DNA of 64,000 bases. Source: Bacteroidaceae bacterium. Lineage in GTDB: Bacteria > Bacteroidota > Bacteroidia > Bacteroidales > Bacteroidaceae. The stretch is taken from contig JAKSIV010000002.1 in the NCBI GenBank assembly GCA_024398635.1, forward strand, positions 62,001 through 126,000, read 5' to 3'. Position numbers and translations under genes: made by a program. Below the pieces are notes generated by a model. That model was not told the origin of the DNA. It saw only the letters and a list, made by a program, of their open reading frames with translations, and did not search any database. Shown here one piece after another: positions 19,147 to 28,578 of the stretch; position 1 is the stretch's first letter; each line of letters starts with the position of its first letter.

Positions 19147-20172
19147 ATGAGCGAAGAATTCGATATTAGACAACAGCAATTAGCGAGCGACAAGGAGCTT
19201 GACAACGCGCTCCGTCCGCTCACATTCGATGATTTTGCCGGACAGGGCAAGATTGTAGATAACCTGCGTGTCTTTGTTGAGGCAGCCCGCCAGCGCGGCG
19301 AGTCGCTGGATCACACCCTGCTGCACGGCCCTCCAGGACTGGGCAAGACCACGTTGAGCAACATCATAGCCAATGAACTGGGCGTGGGCTTCAAAATCAC
19401 ATCGGGTCCCGTGCTTGACAAACCGGGCGATCTGGCCGGAATCCTGACCTCACTCGAGCCAAAAGATGTCCTTTTCATCGATGAAATCCACCGTCTTTCG
19501 CCCGTAGTGGAGGAGTATCTCTACTCGGCCATGGAGGATTACCGCATAGACATAATGATAGACAAGGGTCCCAGTGCCCGAAGCATACAGATAGACCTGA
19601 ACCCGTTCACTCTTATTGGTGCAACCACCCGCAGCGGTTTGCTTACCGCACCGCTCCGTGCACGCTTTGGAATCAACATGCACCTGGAGTATTACGATGC
19701 CAAGACCCTGCAGAAAATCATACTGCGTTCAGCAGGAATCCTGGGTATCCCGTGTGATGTCGATGCAGCCGCAGAGATTGCGGGCCGAAGCCGCGGAACG
19801 CCCCGAATTGCCAACGCCCTGCTGCGTCGCGTGCGTGACTTTGCGCAGGTAAAGGGATCGGGCCGCATCACCGTATCAATAGCCAATTTTGCCCTAGAGG
19901 CACTCAATATAGACAAGTACGGACTGGACGAGATAGACAACCGCATCCTTACCACCATCATTGACAAGTTCAAGGGTGGTCCGGTAGGTATAGGCACCAT
20001 TGCCACAGCGTTGAGCGAAGATGCCGGCACCATAGAGGATGTGTACGAGCCGTTCCTCATCCAGGAGGGCTTCCTCAAGCGTACTCCGCGCGGCCGTGAG
20101 GTAACGGACCTGGCCTACAAGCATCTGGGCCGCTCCCGCTACGCCTCCATGTCCGGAGATTTGTTTGAATAA
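19147..20172 (+). CDS. ruvB: Holliday junction branch migration helicase RuvB
   Basis: Motor of the RuvAB branch-migration complex. It has 341 residues. Walker A is GPPGLGKT at 61-68 and Walker B is DEIH at 112-115. The sensor/arginine-finger parts ([18 protein letters not shown]) and the winged-helix C-terminal domain ([17 protein letters not shown]) are all intact. It starts 15 bases after hisS and no separate promoter is visible, so it probably depends on readthrough from hisS. A small inverted repeat (GCGTT, 5-base loop, AACGC at 20179-20193) lies just after its stop. Confidence 0.97.
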   Translation: MSEEFDIRQQQLASDKELDNALRPLTFDDFAGQGKIVDNLRVFVEAARQRGESLDHTLLHGPPGLGKTTLSNIIANELGVGFKITSGPVLDKPGDLAGILTSLEPKDVLFIDEIHRLSPVVEEYLYSAMEDYRIDIMIDKGPSARSIQIDLNPFTLIGATTRSGLLTAPLRARFGINMHLEYYDAKTLQKIILRSAGILGIPCDVDAAAEIAGRSRGTPRIANALLRRVRDFAQVKGSGRITVSIANFALEALNIDKYGLDEIDNRILTTIIDKFKGGPVGIGTIATALSEDAGTIEDVYEPFLIQEGFLKRTPRGREVTDLAYKHLGRSRYASMSGDLFE

Positions 20173-20200
20173 TTGCAGCGTTTTTGCAACGCTTATTAAG

Positions 20201-20231
20201 TTTATGGTGACAAAGCACAGTTCTATCTTTG
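20201..20231 (+). promoter_or_regulatory. Promoter for the alpha-2-macroglobulin gene
   Basis: TTTA at 20201-20204, a 19-base spacer, and TATCTTTG at 20224-20231 fit the Bacteroidetes -33/-7 layout. The implied leader is about 20 bases to the ATG at 20257. Confidence 0.6.
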
Positions 20232-20256
20232 CCACGTAAACAAAAATGTAAGGCTT

Positions 20257-23200
20257 ATGAGATACCTTTTGAGAATATCGATTCTGATTATCATTATGAC
20301 ACTGACTTGTTCATCGGCCAGCGCCGATAAGTACTCGCGCGCCTGGAAGAAAGTAGATGCATTTATAGAGAAGGACCTGCCCGAAAGTGCGGCAAAAGAG
20401 ATCAACAACATATGGGATATGGCCGCAAAGGATGATGACAGCCGCCAGATGCTCAAGAGCGCGGTGTATCTTACACGCGTGCAGCAGGCATATAATGAGA
20501 ACAGCCTGCTTGAGGGCATTGAGCTTTTCAAGACGCTCCTGCCCAAGCTGAAAGTTCAGGAGCACAAAGCCCTGTGTCACGCCTTCCTGGCCGAAGGTTA
20601 CAACCGTTACTGGGAGAACAACGAATACCTGATAAAGCGTAACCGTCCTACCGATGATCCCAATCCCTCCATCGACCGCTGGACCCTTAAGATGCTGGTA
20701 GATGCCATCTGCTACCATCTGGACCAGTCGATAGAACTTGCGGGCGATGTAGCTGCCGGCTATTATGAGGATTTCTTCCCGGGCGGCAATAAGGCGGGAC
20801 TCAAGCTGCGTCCCAACCTGGCCGATATGCTTATGGACAACGCCATTCAGGACCTTGCTCCCGACCGCCTAACCAAGAACAAACGCGCATTCCTGGATGA
20901 TCCCCGACTGTACGGCAGCGCCAGCGAGTTTGTATCGGCCGCAAACCGTTTGGAGATAGATGGTGAACCTGATCCTGACCTGTGGCAGTTCCACATATTG
21001 CGCCGCCTCACCCTGCACAACATGCTCTCCAAGCCATCCATCCGCACCACGATAGACCTGCGCCGTATGGATGTCCTGGCCGATGTGCTCGGCAACAACT
21101 ACAATGAATGGAACCCGAATTACGAGGCTCTCATACAAGGCTGCCTGGATCTGGCCCAGGAGTATGAGAAGAAGGTCAAGTTCAGCACCCTGTTCTACTC
21201 GATGGCCGCCAGTTTCATAGAATACCATATAGGAGAAATCCCGGCCGATGACCTTGACAAGCAGGCAAGCATACGCCGCCTGGAGCATGACATCTGCATG
21301 CGCGCCCAGAAAAAGTGGTCCAAGAGCGAAGGCGCCATAGAGTGCCTCAAACTGTTGCTCCAGATGGAGAAAAAGACCGTCCACCTGGACCGCAACTATG
21401 ACCTTGCCGCAGCCGAGCACAACATAGCGATGCTCACCTATACCAACATCAAGAGCGCCTATTTCAAGATAGTTGAGGTAACCACCGAGATAAGCGGCAA
21501 ACCCAATGACTACATAGTGGCTGATCTTAACGCCATAACCCCCGTTGTGGAGTGGAGCTTGAGCCTTACCGGTCCCAACGACTGGCTGGAGCACTACGCA
21601 CTGGTGGACATCCCGCCCGTAATACAGGGCAACTACTACCTGATGGCCTCCACAGGACCTTACTTCACTCCCAGTGACCACGTATCATTCCAGTACGTAG
21701 AGTGCAACAACATAGGTCTGGCCAATATTATAGGTAATGACGGATCAGTGAACGGTTATGCCGTCAACCTCAAGACCGGTAAGCCCATATCCTGCCGCTA
21801 TACCGTCTGGGTGGTCAATTACCGGAATGAGCTCCAGAAGATAAGCACCCAGGGCTTTACGGCCGATGACGGATTCCTGTCACTGGAACGCCTGCCTCAG
21901 GGCCGCTACCGCATAGAACTGGAACAGGGCGAGAACAAGGGTAACGCCATATTTACCATACCCTACGTGAGTGATATGCCTGACCGCTCCTTCATGCAGA
22001 TATATACAGACCGCTACACCTACCTGCCCGGCGACTCCGTACAGTTTACCGGGGTAGTATATCGCGGTGACGGATACGATCACGAGAGCGTACTCAAGAA
22101 AACATATGTAAACGTACGCCTGCGTGACATCAACAGCAGGGATATAGAAGAACTCCATCTCATAACCGACAGCCTGGGTGTGGTACAGGGAACCTTCCAT
22201 ATCCCCGAGAACATAGTTCCCGGCCATGCATCAATCTATGCCAGCGGTGAACATGGCTTCAACGCCTTCCATCAGATCAATGTAGAGTCGTTCCACCAGC
22301 CCAAGTTTGACGTGAAACTGGACGCTCTGACCTTTACTCCTCAGTTTGACCGTCAGTTTGAGATAACCGGCAGCGCCCTAACGCTCACCGATATCCCGGT
22401 CGACGGAGCCCAGGTAAGCTGGAACGTAGGCGTAACAGACCGCTCTTGCCACCCCTTCTGCATAAGGGATGAATTCGGCACCGTATGCGTGGGCAACGGA
22501 GAGATAACCACCGCACAGGACGGAACATTCAGCATACCCGTAACCGTTCCCAGCGACATACTCATAACCAATCAGTGCCAAGTAACCGTAAGAGTATCGG
22601 TAACAGACCTTAACGGCGAGACTCATGACCGTAACTTGACCTTTGGCGTAGGTACTCCGGATTATGTCAATGTCTGGGCCCAGCACTTCTTTGATGAGTC
22701 AGGAACGGGGCTGGACATAAACCTGAGCCTTGTAAACAGCCACCCCAAAAACGGCACCGTACATCTCAAAGTCTCCAAGGTAGAGATGCAACCCAGCCTG
22801 CTGCCTCTGCCCTTCAGCGTGGCCGAGCCCAGGATGATAAAGGAGCTTGAGAAGATTGTAGATGACCAGAACTACAGGGAGCGGTTCAAGCGTTACGACT
22901 TCAATTTCAGTAAAAAATATGATGCCGAGAATCCCGTATATGAACAGGATGTAGAGGTAACCGCATCCGACGGCGCTCATGTAAGACTCACCAACCTGGA
23001 ATCAGGCACCTACACCATAAGGGCCAATACAGAGAGTGGCGCCAGTTACTATGACGAGAAAGTGATTGCCCGCCGTGATGACAACACCTTTGTGCCCAAC
23101 TCTGAGCTACTCTGGTGCTTTGATACCGATCCCGAAGTCGCAGTAGGTGACACCGTGGACTTCAAGATAACCAGCAGCCTGCCCGATGCCGTAGTCTACT

Positions 23201-26200
23201 GGGTGATAGAGAACAGGTTAGGCCTGTATGACCGCGGATACATCGGTATCAACGGAAAGCAGCAGACACTGAGCATACCCCTTACGGATGAGCTCAAGGG
23301 TAGTTTCGGCCTGTCGCTGGCACTTGCCTATGAGGGCCATACCGAGAACCTTGACTTTCATGTCGATGTTCGCGACCGCAGTCACGAGCTTGACCTGGAG
23401 CTGGTAACATTCCGCGATATGCTTGAGCCCGATGTACCCGAGGAGTGGACCCTGCGTGTAACCGATCATGAGGGCAAGCCCGTACAGGCCGCCGTAATGA
23501 TAGACATGTTTGATGCGGCCCTTGACAAATACGGATCCAACCAATGGTTGTTGTCACCCTGGAACAGCATATATGTAAGCCCCGATGCCCTTTTCCACAA
23601 TATGTGGCGCAGGGTTGATATAAAGCATCCCTCCAATAACAGCAAGAACCAGCTGGAGTACAAAGGCAAGAAAGCCATCACCGGAACCCTTATCAATCCT
23701 TTTGACTACTACCGTGTGCGCAAGTACAAGGGAATTGATATGTCCGATTTTGAGAGCCTGGGTATAACCACCGTCGATGAGGCCCTGCAAGGCCGCGTAG
23801 CCGGACTTGACATAGTATTTGACTCTGGTGAGCTGGGTGCCCGCAACACCATGAAGCTCAGGGGATTGCCCGAGGAACTCAGTGCAGGTCTTGACGTGTA
23901 TGTCCAGGAGGATGCCATCCCTTCAGCTCTGTATGAACAATCGGTAAATGTAGCTCCCGAGCCCGTTGGCCTGCGTACCGATATGAACCCCACCGGCCTG
24001 TTCGGCTACAAGCAGACAGGACCTGATGGTCTGGTAACCTTCAGTTTCAAGGCCCCGCAGCTGCTCACCCGCTGGAATCTGCAGGCCATAGCCTTTACGG
24101 ACTCGCTCAAGAACGGCCGCATAGACCGCAGCGTCATAACCCGCAAGCTGCTTATGGTAGAGCCATCGGCCCCCAGATTTTTGCGTCAGGGAGACCGCAT
24201 GGAGTTTACCTTAAAGGTGAGCAACCTTACAGATAAGGAGGTGAGCGCCAAGGTAACGCTTACCTTCACCGATGCCGTAACCGGTAAGGAACTCAAGATG
24301 ATAGCCGGCCTGCCCACCAAGACCGTAAGCATACCCGCTAACGGCAGTACCGGCACCGCGTTCACCATCAACGTACCTGATGGATTGACCGCCGTAACCT
24401 ACCGCATTACCGCCCAGACTACCGGTCATAGCGACGGCTTGCAGGAGACCATACCCGTACTCTCCAACCGCATCCAGATAACCCAGTCGCTGTCACTATT
24501 CAATAACGGCAATGAGAAGCGTACGTTTGTGTTTGGCGAGCTGGCAGGCCTGCGTTCCAACACCATGCAGGATGAAAAGCTCATACTGGAGTACAGCGCC
24601 AGCCCCATCTGGTACGCCATCCAAGCGCTGCCCTCAATTATATGCGTCGATGACCCCAGTAACCTGTGCCTCTTCTACAGCTTTATGGGAGCTGCCATAT
24701 CAGATGATCTGGGCAACCGCTATCCCGCCATACGCCAGATGCTCGATGAGTGGGCTCAGCTGCCCGCATCAGAGTGGCAGAATCAGCTGGAACGCAACCA
24801 AAAGCTTACCAATACCCTGCTCGAGGAGACCCCCTGGCTGCGTAACAGCCTGCGTGAGACAGACCGTCTGCGCTCATTGGCCCGCCTGCTTGGCACCAAC
24901 GAGTTGCGTGAGACCATTCAGGATGCGCTGGACCGCCTGCACAAATCACAGCTCATGGACGGAGGCTGGCCTTGGATAGATGCCCCCTCCGTACTTACAA
25001 GCAGTTATGGTGTAACAGAGAGTATCATTCAGGGAATGGGCCTGCTGGTAGAGCAGGGTATAATACAACATTCCGATGCTATAGATCGTATGCTCAAGAA
25101 CGGTATAGATTACATTGATATCTATTGGCGCAATCTCTATAATCAGGAGAATTACCGCCCCAAGACACTCTCATGGGATATACTGCGTTACCTTATGACC
25201 CGCTCATACTATCAGGATATACCCTTCTATGCCAACACCAAAGACAGCTATCAGTATTACCTGAGCCTGATAGATAACGTTGAAACTCACGATATGAGCC
25301 TCTGGATGCGTGCTGACCTGGCTCTGCTCATGTACCGCCTGGGCAGGACCAAGGATGCAGAGCAGCTTGCCCAGACGCTCCTTGATCGCTCACTCTACAG
25401 CGATGAGATGGGCCGCTATTGGCGTGATAACATAGGTGGCACACTGCTGCATGATGCACCTGTTGAGACCCAGTCCACCATCATACGTGTGCTGCTGGCC
25501 ACCGGTCATAAGACTGAGGCTGCCGAGGCTGCCCGCTGGCTGCTCAAGCAGAAACAGACCACCGGCTGGGAGTCAACTCCCACCACCGCTGCCGCCGTCA
25601 TTGCCCTTATGGCAACCGGCGCCGATGTTCAGCTGGAGTCTGATCCCGATATCACCATCTACGTAGGCCGTGACGCCCTCAAGACATCAACCTCTAAGGC
25701 AATGGCCGGCTATACCACCCATACCTGGGATGGTCCCATAGGCCGCGACAAGGCCGATATCACCATAGATTCCAAGACCGAGGGCATAAGCTGGGGCGGA
25801 ATATTCCGCATCTTCACCGAGGTTATGGATAAGGTTGATGCTGCCGAGAATGGCTTTACCCTTAAGCGCGTAGTATGGCGTGTAATCAATGATGAAAGCG
25901 GTGAGCGCCTCGAGGAGGTCAAGGCCGGAACCAAACTGCGCGTGGGCGATAAGCTGCGCATACAGTTTGAGATAAGCACCGACCGCACCCTTGATTATAT
26001 TGAGCTGGCCGACTGCCGTGCCGCAACAATGGAACCCCTGAGCACCCGTGCCGGCTACACCTTCAACTGGCGTGATGACATATCGTTCTATGCTGCCCCC
26101 GGCAACACACGCAACGTATTCTATATTGACAGACTCAACAAGGGTAGCTACAGGTTGGAGTATGTGGTTTACGTCCAGAAACCCGGCCGGTTCCAGGAGG

Positions 26201-26277
26201 GCATAGCCACCATACAGTGCCTCTACGCTCCTGCTTTCCGTGCCACCACTCCCGGCGCGGTAATCACTGTGGAATGA
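20257..26277 (+). CDS. Alpha-2-macroglobulin family protein with TonB-plug-like insert
   Basis: A 2006-residue exported protein. A signal peptide (cleavage near residue 23) is followed by an N-terminal helical region (about 30-400) and then a series of beta-sandwich MG domains. One of these carries MQIYTDRYTYLPGDSVQFTGVVYRG near 580. A SusC-plug-like segment (VDEALQGRVAGLDIVF, then MKLRG) lies near 1165-1210. The A2M core is GLFGYKQTGPDGLVTFSFKA near 1247, and the C-terminal helical barrel lies near 1440-1800. The thioester CxEQ expected there is absent: the region reads ICVDDPSNLCLFYSF. The role is probably protease trapping or envelope defence, but without covalent trapping. It is a single-gene unit with its own promoter and a strong terminator. 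Confidence 0.88.
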   Translation: MRYLLRISILIIIMTLTCSSASADKYSRAWKKVDAFIEKDLPESAAKEINNIWDMAAKDDDSRQMLKSAVYLTRVQQAYNENSLLEGIELFKTLLPKLKVQEHKALCHAFLAEGYNRYWENNEYLIKRNRPTDDPNPSIDRWTLKMLVDAICYHLDQSIELAGDVAAGYYEDFFPGGNKAGLKLRPNLADMLMDNAIQDLAPDRLTKNKRAFLDDPRLYGSASEFVSAANRLEIDGEPDPDLWQFHILRRLTLHNMLSKPSIRTTIDLRRMDVLADVLGNNYNEWNPNYEALIQGCLDLAQEYEKKVKFSTLFYSMAASFIEYHIGEIPADDLDKQASIRRLEHDICMRAQKKWSKSEGAIECLKLLLQMEKKTVHLDRNYDLAAAEHNIAMLTYTNIKSAYFKIVEVTTEISGKPNDYIVADLNAITPVVEWSLSLTGPNDWLEHYALVDIPPVIQGNYYLMASTGPYFTPSDHVSFQYVECNNIGLANIIGNDGSVNGYAVNLKTGKPISCRYTVWVVNYRNELQKISTQGFTADDGFLSLERLPQGRYRIELEQGENKGNAIFTIPYVSDMPDRSFMQIYTDRYTYLPGDSVQFTGVVYRGDGYDHESVLKKTYVNVRLRDINSRDIEELHLITDSLGVVQGTFHIPENIVPGHASIYASGEHGFNAFHQINVESFHQPKFDVKLDALTFTPQFDRQFEITGSALTLTDIPVDGAQVSWNVGVTDRSCHPFCIRDEFGTVCVGNGEITTAQDGTFSIPVTVPSDILITNQCQVTVRVSVTDLNGETHDRNLTFGVGTPDYVNVWAQHFFDESGTGLDINLSLVNSHPKNGTVHLKVSKVEMQPSLLPLPFSVAEPRMIKELEKIVDDQNYRERFKRYDFNFSKKYDAENPVYEQDVEVTASDGAHVRLTNLESGTYTIRANTESGASYYDEKVIARRDDNTFVPNSELLWCFDTDPEVAVGDTVDFKITSSLPDAVVYWVIENRLGLYDRGYIGINGKQQTLSIPLTDELKGSFGLSLALAYEGHTENLDFHVDVRDRSHELDLELVTFRDMLEPDVPEEWTLRVTDHEGKPVQAAVMIDMFDAALDKYGSNQWLLSPWNSIYVSPDALFHNMWRRVDIKHPSNNSKNQLEYKGKKAITGTLINPFDYYRVRKYKGIDMSDFESLGITTVDEALQGRVAGLDIVFDSGELGARNTMKLRGLPEELSAGLDVYVQEDAIPSALYEQSVNVAPEPVGLRTDMNPTGLFGYKQTGPDGLVTFSFKAPQLLTRWNLQAIAFTDSLKNGRIDRSVITRKLLMVEPSAPRFLRQGDRMEFTLKVSNLTDKEVSAKVTLTFTDAVTGKELKMIAGLPTKTVSIPANGSTGTAFTINVPDGLTAVTYRITAQTTGHSDGLQETIPVLSNRIQITQSLSLFNNGNEKRTFVFGELAGLRSNTMQDEKLILEYSASPIWYAIQALPSIICVDDPSNLCLFYSFMGAAISDDLGNRYPAIRQMLDEWAQLPASEWQNQLERNQKLTNTLLEETPWLRNSLRETDRLRSLARLLGTNELRETIQDALDRLHKSQLMDGGWPWIDAPSVLTSSYGVTESIIQGMGLLVEQGIIQHSDAIDRMLKNGIDYIDIYWRNLYNQENYRPKTLSWDILRYLMTRSYYQDIPFYANTKDSYQYYLSLIDNVETHDMSLWMRADLALLMYRLGRTKDAEQLAQTLLDRSLYSDEMGRYWRDNIGGTLLHDAPVETQSTIIRVLLATGHKTEAAEAARWLLKQKQTTGWESTPTTAAAVIALMATGADVQLESDPDITIYVGRDALKTSTSKAMAGYTTHTWDGPIGRDKADITIDSKTEGISWGGIFRIFTEVMDKVDAAENGFTLKRVVWRVINDESGERLEEVKAGTKLRVGDKLRIQFEISTDRTLDYIELADCRAATMEPLSTRAGYTFNWRDDISFYAAPGNTRNVFYIDRLNKGSYRLEYVVYVQKPGRFQEGIATIQCLYAPAFRATTPGAVITVE

Positions 26278-26284
26278 TACAATT

Positions 26285-26320
26285 GGTGCAATTGGGGTCT
26301 GACCCCAATTGCACCTTTTT
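26285..26320 (+). terminator. Intrinsic terminator after the alpha-2-macroglobulin gene
   Basis: A perfect inverted repeat, GGTGCAATTGGGGTC at 26285-26299 and GACCCCAATTGCACC at 26301-26315, is followed by TTTTT. Its centre is the same GGGGTCTGACCCC palindrome seen in the hisS 3' end. Confidence 0.85.
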
Positions 26321-26349
26321 GCTCATTTGCATAAAGATTATTATCTTTG
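26318..26349 (+). promoter_or_regulatory. Promoter for TPR/HTH regulator 1
   Basis: TTTG at 26318-26321, exactly 20 bases, then TATCTTTG at 26342-26349: a full match to the Bacteroidetes consensus. The T-run of the preceding terminator runs into the -33 box. The leader to the ATG at 26375 is roughly 20 bases. Confidence 0.75.
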
Positions 26350-26374
26350 TGTCAGTTAATAATCCTTTTCCTAC

Positions 26375-28078
26375 ATGAGAATTTCTGATATCATTTTCAG
26401 AAACCGGATAGCTATATGTAGTCTGGTTTTTTTGTTTGCAATGATTGGGTGTAACCGTTCCAATGACGGGGTAGTTCGTGGCCGCAGGGCAATAAACGCA
26501 GTTATGGACAGTGTTGAGAGTATGGTCAATGACAACCCTGCCTATGCCGATTCGTTGATAAAACTAATAGACCCTTATAATATAAAAGGTGCCAAGCATA
26601 GGGCAAGATACGCCCTGCTTTATACCATGGCCGAGTACAAAAACTACCAGCCCCTTACCAGTGATTCCCTTATCATGGAGGCTGTTAGATACTACTCCAT
26701 TCGCAATAACATAGACTATCGTTTCCTTTCGTATTATTATCTGGGCTGTGCGTATGTTGATATGGGACAAATGACCGATGCATCAGTAGCATTGGTCCAG
26801 GCAGAGCAACTGGCAGACCATATAGATAACGACTATTGGAAGGGGTTGCTATATTCATCTTTAGGGGAAACTTTGAGGGAATCACTTGAGGTTACCCGAG
26901 CAGAAGAGTATTTTTCAAAAGCAATAACATGTTTTGATAGTGCAGGAAAAGATTATCATTCATTATATGCACTATACCAAATTGCCAGAAGTAGATATGT
27001 AATGCATGACTTTAAAGAGGCGGATTCTATTTTTCATGTTGTTGAGAATATAGCAATCGCCCATGAAGACAGTATGCTAAATTCAGGTTGTATATGCTTT
27101 AGATTTTATTGTTCTGTTTACATGGAAAACAAGGATAATGCAAGAAAGATGTATGATGAATTAAAGACGAGACCTGTTTATAATAATACTGATTATTTGT
27201 TGATGATGTCTCTTTATTTTCAATTGATAGAAGATTATGAAAAAGCAGAATCATATTTGGAAGATACTTGGAAAGGTTCTTTGTCGGAAACTGATTCGAT
27301 TCATGTGTACTTTGTCAGTACATTATTAGCAGAGAAAAAAGGGGAGATAAAAGAGTCAATGACGTACTTTAAGGAATACGTCGCGATTCAAAATAAAAGT
27401 ATGAGAAGACTTCTGAATCATCCGATAGCAGGCGCTCAGAGAGATTATTTAAGAACAATGGCAGAACTGGAATCGATAAAAGCCAGAAACAGAGTTACAA
27501 TACTTGTGGCATCCATAATCATCTGTATTCTGATCATTTCTTTCCTTATATTTATCATTCTGAATCATAGATTGCAATCTCAAAAAGAGATACATGATTA
27601 TTTGTCAACAATAGATGATCTTACTGCTCGAGAATCGGTTAATGAAGGAAAGATAAACTTATTGAATTCTCAGGTAAAGGATTTACTCCGTCAGCAGTTT
27701 GTTTCATCAGATTACCTTTATACCCGCTATTATGAGCAGATTGATGACAATAAAAAAGCCGAGCGTTTATTCCGTGTTGTTAAGACTCAGATAGATCAAT
27801 TCACTTCTCCCAAAAGCTTATCTCGTATTGATGAATTGCTTAATAAGACGTTTGACGGAATCATGAATAAGTTATCGTCAACTGATCTGGAGTTGAAGGA
27901 GAAAGAGTTGCTTTTACTTAGATTCGTTCTAACAGGTTTTTCTGCAAAATCCATAGCAGCTCTGCTTGGTGATACACATATAAATATCAATCAGCGTAAG
28001 AAACGATTGCTGGATAAGATACAGAATAAGGCTCCGGATCTGATGGAGGATTTACGTAATGCGCTGGCTAGCAGATAA
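26375..28078 (+). CDS. Membrane-anchored TPR regulator with C-terminal HTH (paralog 1)
   Basis: A 567-residue protein that looks like a one-component transmembrane regulator. A lipoprotein-type signal ends at C26 (FAMIGC). TPR-like helices fill about 45-360 (for example YYLGCAYVDMGQMTDASVAL). One membrane span lies near 371-395 (TILVASIIICILIISFLIF), followed by a coiled coil. A LuxR/sigma-4-like HTH lies near 505-555 (EKELLLLRFVLTGFSAKSIA). The layout predicts a periplasmic sensor and cytoplasmic DNA-binding part without kinase or receiver. It is closely related to the next gene, sharing long runs such as GQMTDA and IDND.WKGLLYS. The ligand and targets are unknown. Confidence 0.8.
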   Translation: MRISDIIFRNRIAICSLVFLFAMIGCNRSNDGVVRGRRAINAVMDSVESMVNDNPAYADSLIKLIDPYNIKGAKHRARYALLYTMAEYKNYQPLTSDSLIMEAVRYYSIRNNIDYRFLSYYYLGCAYVDMGQMTDASVALVQAEQLADHIDNDYWKGLLYSSLGETLRESLEVTRAEEYFSKAITCFDSAGKDYHSLYALYQIARSRYVMHDFKEADSIFHVVENIAIAHEDSMLNSGCICFRFYCSVYMENKDNARKMYDELKTRPVYNNTDYLLMMSLYFQLIEDYEKAESYLEDTWKGSLSETDSIHVYFVSTLLAEKKGEIKESMTYFKEYVAIQNKSMRRLLNHPIAGAQRDYLRTMAELESIKARNRVTILVASIIICILIISFLIFIILNHRLQSQKEIHDYLSTIDDLTARESVNEGKINLLNSQVKDLLRQQFVSSDYLYTRYYEQIDDNKKAERLFRVVKTQIDQFTSPKSLSRIDELLNKTFDGIMNKLSSTDLELKEKELLLLRFVLTGFSAKSIAALLGDTHININQRKKRLLDKIQNKAPDLMEDLRNALASR

Positions 28079-28090
28079 ATAAATCTCGAA

Positions 28091-28185
28091 TAATCTGTAG
28101 CTCGCTTATAATCAACACATTATCTAGCTGTAACAATTTTGGTTTTATACTAATCTGTAATGAGTTGAAAAACAGCTTGTTACAG
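28091..28185 (+). repeat. Direct and inverted short repeats upstream of the 28243 promoter
   Basis: TAATCTGTA occurs at 28091-28099 and again at 28151-28159, exactly 60 bases apart. CTGTAACAA at 28128-28136 is the inverse of TTGTTACAG at 28177-28185. They cluster 60-150 bases before the TAACTTTG box and could be operator sites. No protein is encoded here. Confidence 0.45.
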
Positions 28186-28204
28186 ATATCTAATGTCACA
28201 CCTT

Positions 28205-28250
28205 AAAAGGACATTTTTTAGGGTGGTACGCATAATTGTGCATAACTTTG
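28205..28250 (+). promoter_or_regulatory. Candidate promoter with AAAAGG-N32-TAACTTTG layout (copy 1)
   Basis: AAAAGG at 28205-28210, 32 bases, then TAACTTTG at 28243-28250, followed by CCAAAG 11 bases later. The same spacing and boxes occur before the small secreted protein at 30499. The -33 box is poor (TTTA/TTAG at about 28217-28221). Confidence 0.5.
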
Positions 28251-28469
28251 TCACAACTCCAAAGCTCATTGTTTGCGTGGGTAATGATTCAGCGCAACTC
28301 CATCAAGACGGATTGGAGATTGCGCTGAATCATTAGCTGATAAGTTTTTTCATGAGAAGAAATCTAATACCAGTTGCGGCTTATAAATGTTTGCTAGTCT
28401 CGAAAACACAAAAACAGTTCTTTGGTGAGAGAGCTCCTTCCTTTTTGTGTCGGGGCTCTCTCTTTTTTT
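28251..28469 (+). ncRNA. Candidate structured small RNA between the two TPR/HTH genes
   Basis: The region runs from just after the TAACTTTG box to an intrinsic terminator, about 210 bases. It holds a long hairpin: TAATGATTCAGCGCAA (28282-28297) pairs perfectly with TTGCGCTGAATCATTA (28320-28335), and CTCCA with TGGAG inside it after a one-base bulge. No long reading frame crosses it. A 39-codon frame (ATG 28352) overlaps the 3' part. I do not recognise a known RNA family. It may equally be a leader or a tiny protein gene. Confidence 0.45.
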
Positions 28470-28471
28470 AG
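28352..28471 (+). CDS. Possible 39-residue protein ending in the terminator
   Basis: An ATG at 28352 opens a 39-codon frame that ends with TAG at 28469-28471, the last base of the terminator T-run and the two after it. The predicted peptide is basic (begins MRRNLIPVAAYKC, later GERAPSFLCRG). The end of the peptide is encoded by the terminator stem itself, which makes chance likely. I list it because its promoter, terminator and ATG are otherwise in order. Confidence 0.25.
   Translation: MRRNLIPVAAYKCLLVSKTQKQFFGERAPSFLCRGSLFF
28427..28469 (+). terminator. Intrinsic terminator
   Basis: GAGAGAGCTCC (28427-28437) pairs along all 11 positions (one G-T) with GGGGCTCTCTC (28452-28462), with a 14-base loop and seven T at 28463-28469. 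Confidence 0.8.
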
Positions 28472-28514
28472 TGTTGATAAGCTTCGGCCCTGAGAGAAAA
28501 TTTTAACTGGTTTA

Positions 28515-28546
28515 TTTCATTCTCCTCTTGGCTTGCATTATCTTTG
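28515..28546 (+). promoter_or_regulatory. Promoter for TPR/HTH regulator 2
   Basis: TTTC at 28515-28518, 20 bases, then TATCTTTG at 28539-28546. The box lies after an in-frame upstream start candidate at 28528, which excludes that start and supports the ATG at 28579. Confidence 0.65.
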
Positions 28547-28578
28547 TCATACAAATAGGGTATTTAATAGTCTATTCC

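Noticed and set aside
20847..21681. Long minus-strand open frames inside the alpha-2-macroglobulin gene
   Set aside because: They are mirror frames of a clearly coding plus-strand gene, have no recognisable family and lack promoters.
28251..28469. 6S RNA or tmRNA identity for the structured region
   Set aside because: The two ends do not pair with each other as in 6S RNA, and there is no tRNA-like part or tag-coding frame as in tmRNA.
28528..28578. Upstream start for TPR/HTH regulator 2
   Set aside because: The codon lies upstream of and within the promoter region (TATCTTTG at 28539-28546), so it would not be in the mRNA; ATG 28579 also gives a proper lipoprotein signal.
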